Shown here: one piece after another, positions 1 through 7,661 of the stretch
Layout: each line of letters starts with the position of its first letter
Position numbering within the stretch: the first letter of the stretch is position 1
Origin: Deltaproteobacteria bacterium
Lineage (GTDB): Bacteria; Myxococcota_A; UBA9160
Direction: 5' to 3'
NCBI GenBank assembly: GCA_003520425.1
Contig: DOUU01000264.1
Coordinates: 842 to 8,763 of the forward strand
Length of the DNA: 7,922 bases
Position numbers and translations under genes: made by a program
Notes under the pieces: model-generated
Told to the model about the DNA's origin: nothing
Databases searched by the model: none
What the model saw: only the letters and a program-made list of their open reading frames with translations

Positions 1-461
1 AGGACGGAGGTCGGGTAGCAGCCGGGCGAGGCCACGAACTCTGCCTGACGAATCTCCTCCCGCCGGAGCTCGGGCAGACCGTATGCCGCCTTTCCGAAGA
101 GTTCGGGGGCGGCGTGCGGGCCGTACCATTGGGCGTAGGCCTGGGCGCTGCGCAAGCGAAAATCCGCCGAGAGGTCGATGACAGGGAGGCCGGCCTTGCG
201 CAAGCTTGCGACGATGGGGGCGGAGGCCGCATGCGGGAGTGCCGTGAAGACGATATCGGCTCGCCCCACCAGCGCTTCAGGCCGTGCCGCCTCAAAGCGC
301 ATTTCGAGCAGTCCGCGAAGAGATGGAAAAGCGCTGCTCACCGGCGCTCCAGCACGCTGCTCTGAGGTCACTGCGACGAGCTCAGCCTCGGGGTGGCGAA
401 GGAGGATCCGCAGCAGTTCGAGACCCGAGTATCCGCTCGCTCCGAACACCGCAACTCGCAT
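1..461 (-). CDS. argC: N-acetyl-gamma-glutamyl-phosphate reductase, N-terminal part (cut by window edge)
   Basis: ArgC reduces N-acetylglutamyl phosphate to the semialdehyde with NADPH, the third step of arginine (ornithine) synthesis in the cytoplasm. Translating the minus strand from the ATG at 461 gives 153 complete codons, open to the left edge. The protein opens with MRVAVFGASGYSGLELLR, the Rossmann nucleotide-binding loop (GxSGYxG) typical of ArgC, and continues with the conserved IDLSADFRL segment near residues 94-102. Residues 146-151 read PGCYPT, the active-site motif, so the catalytic cysteine is C148 and is intact. The start is well supported: AAGGAGG lies 6 nt upstream of the ATG, and the Rossmann strand begins immediately. 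It is the last gene visible in the rplM-rpsI-argC run, 86 nt after rpsI. A terminator-like hairpin stands in that gap and no separate promoter is visible, so expression may depend on read-through. The C-terminal catalytic/dimerisation domain lies outside the window. Confidence 0.95.
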   Translation of the reverse strand, partial: MRVAVFGASGYSGLELLRILLRHPEAELVAVTSEQRAGAPVSSAFPSLRGLLEMRFEAARPEALVGRADIVFTALPHAASAPIVASLRKAGLPVIDLSADFRLRSAQAYAQWYGPHAAPELFGKAAYGLPELRREEIRQAEFVASPGCYPTSV

Positions 462-496
462 CGCTTTCCTCCTTGAGAGCAGGAGCCCGAAACGGA

Positions 497-524
497 AACG
501 GGAGGCCCCGGCGGACCTCCCGTT
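497..524 (-). terminator. Probable rho-independent terminator or attenuator hairpin between rpsI and argC
   Basis: On the minus strand the arms AACGGGAGG and CCTCCCGTT are perfect inverted repeats. The stem extends inward through a U-G wobble and two C-G pairs to 12 bp closed by a four-base loop (GCCG). The hairpin begins 23 nt after the rpsI stop codon. The following bases are TTCCGTTTCG, a T-rich but interrupted tail, so termination may be partial. A strong GC stem directly after a ribosomal-protein gene is typical of a terminator. The argC ribosome-binding site follows within about 25 nt, which leaves little room for a promoter and makes an attenuator or mRNA-stabilising role possible. The pairing is read directly; its function is inferred. 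Confidence 0.6.
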
Positions 525-547
525 GCGAATCGCCGGAGACCGAGCGT

Positions 548-943
548 CTAGCGCTTCGAGAACTGGAAACGCGCCCGGGCGCCCCGTTGTCCGTACTTCT
601 TGCGCTCCTTCTTTCGCGCGTCGCGCGTCAAGAAACCCCCTCGCTTGAGCGTCGGGCGCACCGAGGCGTCGAACTTCTCGAGAGCGCGCGCGATGCCGTG
701 CCGGAGCGCACCGGCCTGACCCGCCGGACCTCCGCCCCCGACGCTGGCATTGACGTCAAAGCGGGCGGTGGCGTTCGTGCTCTCGAGGGGCTGGCGCACC
801 AAGATCCGGAGCACTTCGCGTGTGAAGTACTCGTCCACCGGCTTCCCGTTGACACGGATACCCCCGCTCCCGAGGCGCAGCCGAACTCGCGCAACGGCGG
901 TCTTTCGCTTTCCAGTGGACACGACGGTCTGAGGCTCAGGCAA
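548..943 (-). CDS. rpsI: 30S ribosomal protein S9
   Basis: S9 is a small-subunit head protein whose C-terminal tail reaches the P-site tRNA. The 131-residue product matches the usual length (about 130). It shows the N-terminal [11 protein letters not shown] segment (residues 10-20), the family signature [20 protein letters not shown] at 69-88, the basic [12 protein letters not shown] stretch (107-118) and the invariant end QFSKR (127-131). The start is a TTG at 943. It is chosen because AGGAG lies 7 nt upstream and because the next candidate, a GTG at codon 8, has only a weak ribosome-binding site. The gene overlaps the end of rplM by 8 bp, so the two are almost certainly co-translated, as the L13/S9 pair is in most bacteria. 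A terminator-like hairpin follows the stop codon. Confidence 0.97.
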   Translation of the reverse strand: MPEPQTVVSTGKRKTAVARVRLRLGSGGIRVNGKPVDEYFTREVLRILVRQPLESTNATARFDVNASVGGGGPAGQAGALRHGIARALEKFDASVRPTLKRGGFLTRDARKKERKKYGQRGARARFQFSKR

Positions 944-1388
944 GGCGCAGCTCCTGCGGCTTCTGGGCCGCGTGGGGATGGCTTGGGCCGCCGTACACTT
1001 TGAGCTTGGCGAACATCCGCCGACCCAGCGTGTTCTTCGGCAGCATGAGGCGGACCGCTCGTTCGATGACGCGCTCGGGATGGGCCGAGGCTAGAACCTG
1101 GCCTGCCGTCACGCTCTTGACGTGACCCGTCCAACCCGTGTGTCGGTGATAGATCTTGTCGTCGCGCTTTCTGCCCGTGAGCTTCACCTTTTCGGCGTTC
1201 ACAATCACGACGAAGTCGCCGGTATCGACGTGGGGCGTAAAAAGCGCGTGGTGCTTGCCGCGCAGGACGGTTGCCACCCGCGTCGCGAGGCGTCCAAGGA
1301 CCTGGTCCGACGCGTCCACCACGTACCAATGCGGGGTCCGCTCCCCGGGGCGCGCGCTCCGCGTGGTCCCGTGCGCTTGGGCTCCCAT
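936..1388 (-). CDS. rplM: 50S ribosomal protein L13
   Basis: L13 is an early-assembling large-subunit protein that binds 23S rRNA. The product is 150 residues, slightly longer than the common 142-148. Family landmarks are [16 protein letters not shown] (residues 21-36), [20 protein letters not shown] (42-61), the TGWTGHVKS segment (84-92) and the signature [15 protein letters not shown] (111-125), followed by [16 protein letters not shown] (129-144). The ATG at 1388 has GGAG 8 nt upstream, and no other in-frame ATG lies before the conserved core. The first 18 or so residues are a charged, poorly conserved lead-in, as is common in this family. A promoter candidate and a leader with two hairpins precede the gene. 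In E. coli, L13 represses its own rplM-rpsI mRNA, so leader regulation is plausible here but not demonstrated. Confidence 0.97.
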   Translation of the reverse strand: MGAQAHGTTRSARPGERTPHWYVVDASDQVLGRLATRVATVLRGKHHALFTPHVDTGDFVVIVNAEKVKLTGRKRDDKIYHRHTGWTGHVKSVTAGQVLASAHPERVIERAVRLMLPKNTLGRRMFAKLKVYGGPSHPHAAQKPQELRLA

Positions 1389-1405
1389 GCCAGGATCTCC
1401 AAAGG

Positions 1406-1458
1406 GTCGACCGAGTCGACAGGATCAATGAAGGCGATCATCCACCGCAGCGCAGTGG
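1406..1458 (-). promoter_or_regulatory. rplM mRNA leader with two hairpins, possible L13 autoregulatory site
   Basis: Two short hairpins lie in the predicted rplM leader. The first (1442-1458) pairs CCACTGC with GCGGTGG around a three-base loop, 7 bp including one U-G pair. The second (1406-1420) pairs GTCGAC with GTCGAC around TCG and ends 5 nt before the GGAG ribosome-binding site of rplM. L13 is known to repress translation of its own operon in E. coli, and structured L13 leaders are known in Firmicutes, so these hairpins are candidates for a comparable control element. They are short, GC-rich DNA forms such stems by chance, and there is no comparative support here. Confidence 0.3.
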
Positions 1459-1495
1459 CCCGGACCACCCGAAAAGAGGGCACCAGGACCGCCGG

Positions 1496-1524
1496 TTGAT
1501 ACCCGATGAGCCCCGGAGCGTCAA
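1496..1524 (-). promoter_or_regulatory. Predicted sigma70-type promoter of rplM-rpsI
   Basis: Just after the truA stop codon the minus strand carries TTGACG (1519-1524; five of six bases of the -35 consensus), a 17-bp spacer, and TATCAA (1496-1501; four of six of the -10 consensus). This would start transcription near position 1489 and give a leader of about 100 nt before the rplM ATG. Position, spacing and direction all fit, and this is the largest intergenic gap in the window. Binding and transcription start are not shown by the sequence itself. Confidence 0.6.
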
Positions 1525-1537
1525 GCCTTTGGGCCAC

Positions 1538-2362
1538 TCAAGGTACGGATTTTGCGGGAGATTCGCCCGATTCGCCGAGCTGCGGGAGCGCATAGTCAAC
1601 CCGCACGAGGGTGAGCCCGTGTGCCGGAGCGGTGGGCCCGGCGGCGGCGCGATCCCGGCTTTCAAGCAGAGCGGGCATCGATAACGCGTCTCGCCGCCCC
1701 CGGCCGACCTCGATGAGGGTACCGACGAGGGTCCGCACCATCTGGCGCAGGAAGCCCCCGCCTTCAACCTCAATCAGCAGCTCATCGCCCCTCAAGCCCA
1801 GGACCGAGAGCCGCGTCACCTCGCGCACCGCCGAACGGGCGCGTCCCTTTGCCGCCCCCTCCGCCCTCCACTCAGAGCCGCGCACCTGGAATGCGCTCCA
1901 GTCGTGCGTGCCCACAAGCGCAGCCGCGGCCGCCTGCATCGCTCCGAGGTCGAGCGGCCGGGGCACGGCAAAAAAACGGCGTGCCCGAAGAGGTGAACGC
2001 TCGGGGCCGTTCCAGATCGCATAGCGATAGAGCTTTCTCCGGGCGTCCCGCCGGGCGTGGAAGCCGTCGGGTGCAAGCGCAACGTCACGCACGGCCACGT
2101 CTTCTGGCAGGAGGGCATTGAGCGCGCGGACGAGCGCATCGGGCGCAAGCCGAGTTTGGAGGCTCACGCTCGCCACCTGCCCCTCCGCATGGACTCCGGC
2201 ATCGGTCCGTGAGGCACCGACGACGGCCGCACGGGCGCCGGTCAGCTGCCGGATCGCTGTCTCGACCGCAACCTGAACCGTGCGCGCACCCTTGGCCTGC
2301 GCTTGCCAGCCGGCGAACTGCGCACCGTCGTATTCGAGCAGGAGCCGAAAGGTGGGGCTCAC
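1538..2362 (-). CDS. truA: tRNA pseudouridine(38-40) synthase TruA
   Basis: TruA converts uridines 38, 39 and 40 of the tRNA anticodon arm to pseudouridine. The 274-residue product has the normal family length. It begins with FRLLLEYDGAQFAGWQAQ (residues 5-22). The catalytic motif SRTDAGVHAEGQ (51-62) has the nucleophilic aspartate at D54, the conserved active-site tyrosine is in KLYRY (Y112), and GGGFLRQMVRTLVGTLIEVG lies at 201-220. The start is a GTG at 2362 that overlaps the upstream gene's TGA (GTGA). No Shine-Dalgarno sequence precedes it; a GC palindrome (2370-2383) occupies that place, so initiation probably relies on ribosomes finishing the upstream gene. The reading frame runs open further upstream inside the neighbouring gene, but that part does not resemble TruA. 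The last 14 or so residues are a non-conserved tail. An Asd-family gene directly before truA recalls the usg-truA order of E. coli. Confidence 0.96.
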   Translation of the reverse strand: MSPTFRLLLEYDGAQFAGWQAQAKGARTVQVAVETAIRQLTGARAAVVGASRTDAGVHAEGQVASVSLQTRLAPDALVRALNALLPEDVAVRDVALAPDGFHARRDARRKLYRYAIWNGPERSPLRARRFFAVPRPLDLGAMQAAAAALVGTHDWSAFQVRGSEWRAEGAAKGRARSAVREVTRLSVLGLRGDELLIEVEGGGFLRQMVRTLVGTLIEVGRGRRDALSMPALLESRDRAAAGPTAPAHGLTLVRVDYALPQLGESGESPAKSVP

Positions 2363-3360
2363 GCGAGGGCGAGGCGCGCCTCGGCGAGCTTTACTGCGTT
2401 CGAGGCCGCGAGCCGTACGGAATCGGCCGCGAGCCAGAGCATAAGCCCCCGCTCGCTCGTCGGATCTGCCCGCAGCCGCCCGACGAGAACACTCTCTCGC
2501 CCGGTGGTCGCGCGCGTAGTGGGACCGGGCGCGGCGCCCTCCCACAGCTCGACCCCGGGCGCCTCCCCGAGCGCGCTGCGTGCATCCTCCGGGGGAAGTG
2601 GGCGATCGAACTCAAGGGTGAGGGCGGCGCCATCCCCCGAGAATGTGGGCACGCGAAGGGCCGTGGCAGCGATTCCCACATGGGCGCCCAGCATGCGCTG
2701 AAGATCACGGGCGAGAGCAGACTCGAAGCTCGTGGCGCCTCCGGGCTCGACCTCCCCCAAGGCGGGTACGCAGTCGAACGCCACGGGTTGGCCGAAGACG
2801 GTGGGCTCTGGTGGATCCTGCTGGTTGAATAGAGCAATCGTCTCGGAGGAGAGCGACTCGATGCCAAGCCGCCCGCCGCTCGAGACCGAATGAACCGAGG
2901 TGGCGACGATGCGCCGAAGACCGGCAGCCCGATCCAGGGGGCGCAGCACGGTGGCCCAGGCAAGCGCGGGGGCCGCAGGGGAAGAGAGAATGGGCTGGAG
3001 CAGCGCCTCGGCCGCAGGGCCGAGATCGGCCACGAGCAGCGGTATTTCGGGGCTGCTCGAGAGGCAGCCGGAGAGGTCAATGCACGGCACGGACTCGTGA
3101 AGGGCGCGGCGCGCAAGCTCGAGCGAGCCCGCGGCTGGAGTGCACAGGAACGCCAGATCGACGCCGCGCAGGCGTGCGGCATCCGCGCAGACGTCGTAGA
3201 CCTCGCCGCGAAACTCGATCGCATCTCCGGCAGAACGCTGAGTTGCGAGGGGCACGAGCTCGCCGAGAGGAAAGCGGCGGGCGTCGAGCACCGAGAGCAG
3301 TTCGCCGCCCAGCGTGCCGGTGGCGCCGGCGACGGCGACCCGCAATGCGCGGCGCGGCAC
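2359..3360 (-). CDS. asd/usg: Aspartate-semialdehyde dehydrogenase family protein, Usg-like, catalytic residues missing
   Basis: The 333-residue product has the overall shape of aspartate-semialdehyde dehydrogenase, the enzyme that makes aspartate semialdehyde for lysine, threonine and methionine. It has the Rossmann loop RVAVAGATGTLGGELL (residues 7-22), RSAGDAIEFRG (42-52), the VLRPLDRAAG helix (138-147) and the C-terminal LAASNAVKLAE. By-eye alignment shows key residues replaced: the NCST cysteine segment reads SPAAPALA (cysteine position about A130), the TYQAVSG glutamine is H157, the GH histidine is D243, the lysine before the ET.KIL helix is gone, and the phosphate-binding FRM arginine segment is LSS (100-102). 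R236 (LRVP) is kept. It is therefore probably not a working dehydrogenase but a Usg-type paralogue of unknown role. The GTG at 3360 is chosen for its AGGGA 7 nt upstream; a GTG at 3408 would add 16 residues. The frame is intact, so it is not an obvious pseudogene. Automated pipelines will likely call it asd. Confidence 0.85.
   Translation of the reverse strand: MPRRALRVAVAGATGTLGGELLSVLDARRFPLGELVPLATQRSAGDAIEFRGEVYDVCADAARLRGVDLAFLCTPAAGSLELARRALHESVPCIDLSGCLSSSPEIPLLVADLGPAAEALLQPILSSPAAPALAWATVLRPLDRAAGLRRIVATSVHSVSSGGRLGIESLSSETIALFNQQDPPEPTVFGQPVAFDCVPALGEVEPGGATSFESALARDLQRMLGAHVGIAATALRVPTFSGDGAALTLEFDRPLPPEDARSALGEAPGVELWEGAAPGPTTRATTGRESVLVGRLRADPTSERGLMLWLAADSVRLAASNAVKLAEARLALA
2370..2383. 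repeat. 14-bp perfect palindrome at the truA initiation region
   Basis: CGAGGCGCGCCTCG reads the same on both strands. It lies in the last codons of the Asd/Usg-like gene, 7 nt before the truA GTG, where a ribosome-binding site would normally be. In RNA it could fold as a 5-bp stem with a CGCG loop. It may simply reflect GC-rich alanine/arginine/leucine codons (GCC GAG GCG CGC CTC), but its place fits a translational-coupling element. Confidence 0.4.
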
Positions 3361-3439
3361 TACCTCGTCCCTCGTTCGCGACCCGAGAGAGAACCTGCGG
3401 CTTTGCACCGCATCACCCGAGCTTCATCGCGCATCCCGT

Positions 3440-4519
3440 CTACCTGTCAAGTCCGGCGAGTACAAGCGCCCCCATCTTCGCGCAACCGACGGCCGCTTGC
3501 GCCTGGCCAGGCGTTGCAAGGTCGGCCGTGCGATGGCCGGCGTCGAGCACGGCGGTGACTGCGCTCCGGATGTCGGCTGCGACTTCTTTCGCACCGAGCG
3601 AGTGCTCGCAGAGCATCGCGGCCGAGAGAATCGCGGCAAGGGGGTTCGCCACGTCCTTGCCGGCGATGTCGGGAGCGGAGCCGTGGACGGGCTCATAGAG
3701 GCCCATCCCTCCTTCACCGAGGCTCGCCGACGGCAGCATTCCGAGCGACCCCGTGATCATGGCCGCCTCGTCGGAGAGGATGTCGCCGAACAGGTTCTCG
3801 GTCAGCATCACATCGAAGCGCCGGGGGTCTCGCACGAGCAGCATGGCGCAGGAATCGACCAGCTGGTGCGTGAGCTCCACGTCGGGGTAGCGGCGGGCGG
3901 TCTCGTCCACGACTTCGACCCAGAGCTGGGACACCTCGAGGACGTTCGCCTTGTGCACATGGGTCACGTGCCGACGCCGACCTCGCGCCGCCTCGAACGC
4001 CACGCGGGCGATCCTCGCGATCTCAACCTCGTCATACACCAGCGTGTTGCGGGCTTCGCGCTTGCCATCCACCAGCGCTCGACCGCGGGGCTCCCCGAAG
4101 TAGAGTCCGCCGGTGAGTTCCCGCACCACCAGAAGGTCGATCCCCTCGATCGCCTCGGATCGCAGTGTGGATGCGCTCGCCAACGCCGGAAACACGGTTG
4201 CCGGCCGGAGATTCGCAAAGAGACCCAGTTCCTTGCGAATGCGGAGCAGGCCCTTCTCTGGGCGCCGGTCCACGGGAGCTGCGTCCCATTTCGGACCCCC
4301 CACGGCGCCGAGCAGCACCGCGCGGCTTTGACGCGCAAGCCTCACGACATCGTCCGCAAGGGGCGTGCCGCGCGCGTCGAGCGATGCCCCTCCGATCAGC
4401 TCCTCCACGAACTCAAGCTTGCGGCCGCGTCGCGAACAAGCCGCCTCGAGGACCCGTCGGGCCTCTCGTGTCACCTCGGGGCCGATTCCGTCCCCGGGCA
4501 ATAGGACGATGCGATCCAT
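3440..4519 (-). CDS. leuB: 3-isopropylmalate dehydrogenase
   Basis: LeuB oxidises and decarboxylates 3-isopropylmalate with NAD+ to the precursor of 2-oxoisocaproate, the third step of leucine synthesis. The 359 residues fit the family. Landmarks: LLPGDGIGPEV (6-16), LLGAVGGPKWD (69-79), LRIRKELGLFANLRP (92-106, with substrate arginines R95 and R105), R133 and Y140 in VRELTGGLYFGEPRG, K190 in the HKANVLEVSQLW segment, D222, then D246 and D250 in the metal site ENLFGDILSDEA, and EPVHGSAPDIAGK (276-288). All expected catalytic residues are present. The residue before K190 is histidine rather than the usual LeuB aspartate, and HQLVDSCAM replaces the commoner HMYVDNAAM. The ATG at 4519 is chosen because GAAGGA lies upstream and the first strand follows at once; an in-frame GTG at 4570 would add 17 unlike residues. 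It follows leuA after 93 nt, without leuC or leuD between them. Confidence 0.96.
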   Translation of the reverse strand: MDRIVLLPGDGIGPEVTREARRVLEAACSRRGRKLEFVEELIGGASLDARGTPLADDVVRLARQSRAVLLGAVGGPKWDAAPVDRRPEKGLLRIRKELGLFANLRPATVFPALASASTLRSEAIEGIDLLVVRELTGGLYFGEPRGRALVDGKREARNTLVYDEVEIARIARVAFEAARGRRRHVTHVHKANVLEVSQLWVEVVDETARRYPDVELTHQLVDSCAMLLVRDPRRFDVMLTENLFGDILSDEAAMITGSLGMLPSASLGEGGMGLYEPVHGSAPDIAGKDVANPLAAILSAAMLCEHSLGAKEVAADIRSAVTAVLDAGHRTADLATPGQAQAAVGCAKMGALVLAGLDR

Positions 4520-4612
4520 CGGTTTTCCTTCGTGTCTGGAACGCGGCGTGTCGGTTTCGCGACGCTCCACGGCAACGCTCTTCGCTGAACGCGGACCCCT
4601 GCGCCGGGCGCT
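4520..4612. other. 93-nt leuA-leuB intergenic gap, no clear signal
   Basis: This is the only sizeable gap in the ilvC-to-truA run. On the minus strand I find the leuB ribosome-binding site (GAAGGA about 7 nt before the ATG) and a small GCGCCCGGCGC repeat near the leuA stop that lacks a T-tail. I see no convincing -35/-10 pair, no terminator and no leader peptide with repeated leucine codons. Read-through from leuA into leuB is the simplest reading. Confidence 0.5.
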
Positions 4613-6149
<1,537 letters not shown>

Positions 6150-6160
<11 letters not shown>

Positions 6161-6983
6161 TGTTTCCGTCCTTTGCGGAAGGCGGCGGGAGCTCCTCCAA
6201 GGGGTGACCGTACTTGCGGCGCCAGAGCCACTCGATCGGGCCGGAGGCGACGTAGGCGACACCGATTCCGAAGAGCGTCACCCTCGGCTCGAGGGCGACG
6301 AGCACGAGGGCGATGATCACGAAGACAAGGGTCCCATAGGAATGGCGAAGGTCGAGTTCCTTGAAGCTGCGGTAGGGAAACGTGCTGACCATGAGCAGGC
6401 CCACGCTCACGACCCCGATCGCAACCACCGCCTCCGGAAAGCGGAAACGCACGAAGTGCACATGCACGAAATCCGTGAACCACACCGTGGCCGCGACCAT
6501 GAGCGCTGCAGCCGGACTCGGCAGCCCCTCGAAGCGTCCCCTGTAGCGCGAGGGGTGCACGTTGAAGCGAGCGAGGCGCAAAGCCGCGCACACCGTATAC
6601 ACGAACACCATCATCCAGCCGGGCCGACCGAGAACGCGCAGATCCCCCGCGGCGAAGGCGAGGACGGCGGGGGCGACGCCGAAGGCGACGACGTCGGCCA
6701 GGGAGTCGTACTCCGCACCGAACTTGCTCGTTGCGTGCGCAAGACGCGCAACGCGACCGTCGAGCGTATCGAAGATCGCGGCCAGCACGATCCCGAGCGC
6801 CGCACGATTGGAGTTGCCCAAAGTCGCGTGAATGATCGCGTAGAACCCGAAGAAGAGGTTTCCGGTGGTGAAGAGCCCGGGCAGAAGGTACATGCCGCGC
6901 CGTCGCCCGCCGCGTGCACGCCGACGCCTCCTGCGACGCGCGCTGAAGCCGCCGTAACTCTCCGCGGGCTCGATGGTGGTCAC
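6150..6983 (-). CDS. pssA: CDP-diacylglycerol--serine O-phosphatidyltransferase
   Basis: PssA joins serine to CDP-diacylglycerol in the membrane to form phosphatidylserine, which the neighbouring Psd decarboxylates to phosphatidylethanolamine. The 277-residue protein carries the complete CDP-alcohol phosphotransferase motif: D72, D75-G76, A79-R80, G89, D93 and D97 (DTLDGRVAR then GAEYDSLAD). Type-II PssA landmarks are RRRGMYLLPGLFTTGNLFFGFYA (27-49) and RYRGRFEGLPSPAAA (147-160). Several hydrophobic segments follow (about 63-72, 98-112, 157-170, 185-200 and 218-245), fitting an integral membrane protein. The start is a GTG at 6983 that overlaps the psd stop (GTGA) and is preceded by GGGAGGGGG. 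The next possible start, ATG at codon 31, would cut off the conserved RRRG. An unusual arginine-rich stretch (residues 16-29) precedes the first membrane segment. The C-terminal end overlaps leuA by 11 bp. Confidence 0.96.
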
Positions 6984-7657
6984 GATCCCCCTCCCGAAGA
7001 CAGCTCGGCCACGATGCTACTGCCGCCCCTCACCCGGTCACCCACGCCCACGCGCGGCCGCGCACCGGGCGGCAGCAGGACATCGGTGCGGGAGCCGAAG
7101 CGAATCAGGCCGTAGCGGTCGCCACGGCGGATCCACTCCCCGATGCGCGGATGACACACGATGCGCCGCGCGATGAAGCCTGTGGTCTGTACGACCCGCA
7201 CCCGTTCGCCGCGCGCCGTCTCGAGGGTCAGGCTGCAAGAGACGTTGAGGCGCTCCGCATCGAGGTTAAAGGCCGCGAGGTACTGCGAGCCCGAGCGCAC
7301 GATCTCCACCACGCGCCCCGCCACCGGCGCCCGATTCACATGCACGTTGAAGATCGACAAGAAGATCCCGATGCGCAGGCGCTTCGATCCATCCCCGTCC
7401 TCGACCTCCCCCACGGCGATCACGCGACCGTCCGCGGGCGAAACGACCGCGCGTTCGTCGCCGGGGATGTTGCGCTGCGGATTGCGAAAGAATGCGAGCA
7501 CGAAGCCAGCAAGGCCGAGCCACAGGAGGGTCCAGCTCGAGCGCGCGAGAAGGAAGGCAAGGGCCATCCCGAGGGGCAGCGCCGCCAACCGCCAAGCGTC
7601 CGGAACGATCGGCTCGGTCGGGCGCTCGGCAAAGACGGGAGGCTCGGGCTCGGCCAT
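6980..7657 (-). CDS. psd: Phosphatidylserine decarboxylase proenzyme (short, PSD-A type)
   Basis: Psd decarboxylates phosphatidylserine to phosphatidylethanolamine at the inner membrane. It uses a pyruvoyl group formed by self-cleavage. The 225-residue product matches the short PSD-A type. A hydrophobic membrane segment spans about residues 23-56. SPADGRV (73-79, D76) and FLSIFNVHVNRAPVAG (100-115, H106) follow, then IRFGSRTDVLLPPGA (185-199). Cleavage is expected between G188 and S189, leaving a 37-residue alpha chain. D76, H106 and S189 are the likely autoprocessing triad by analogy with the E. coli enzyme. A later GGSS near residue 212 is not the expected cleavage site. The ATG at 7657 lies 4 nt after the ilvC stop, with GAGGA inside the last ilvC codons. 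An open frame continues upstream to 7747 within ilvC but is a shadow. The gene ends in a GTGA overlap with pssA, so the two phospholipid enzymes are translationally coupled. Confidence 0.96.
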   Translation of the reverse strand: MAEPEPPVFAERPTEPIVPDAWRLAALPLGMALAFLLARSSWTLLWLGLAGFVLAFFRNPQRNIPGDERAVVSPADGRVIAVGEVEDGDGSKRLRIGIFLSIFNVHVNRAPVAGRVVEIVRSGSQYLAAFNLDAERLNVSCSLTLETARGERVRVVQTTGFIARRIVCHPRIGEWIRRGDRYGLIRFGSRTDVLLPPGARPRVGVGDRVRGGSSIVAELSSGGGS

Positions 7658-7661
7658 CGCT

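Noticed and set aside
284..1003. 239-codon plus-strand frame opposite argC, rpsI and the end of rplM
   Set aside because: It crosses three firmly identified minus-strand genes and the rpsI-argC hairpin, with no motif and no plausible ribosome-binding site.
1455..1537. GTGGCCC/GGGCCAC inverted repeat enclosing the rplM promoter region
   Set aside because: A 7-bp match across a 69-nt loop in GC-rich DNA is expected by chance. The 5' arm lies upstream of the predicted transcript start and competes with the better hairpin at 1442-1458.
3314..4504. 396-codon open frame on the plus strand opposite leuB
   Set aside because: Antisense shadow of leuB, with no family resemblance and low-complexity Arg/His/Gly-rich composition.
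4520..4570. N-terminal extension of LeuB from the in-frame GTG at 4570
   Set aside because: LeuB proteins normally begin directly before the LLPGDGIGPE strand, as from the ATG at 4519, which also has a GAAGGA ribosome-binding site. The 17 extra residues look like untranslated leader.
7000..7025. GGSS near the C-terminus of Psd as the self-cleavage site
   Set aside because: In short-type Psd the pyruvoyl serine is in the RFGSR context, which is present at residues 186-190 with the expected 37-residue alpha chain. The later GGSS would leave too short a chain.
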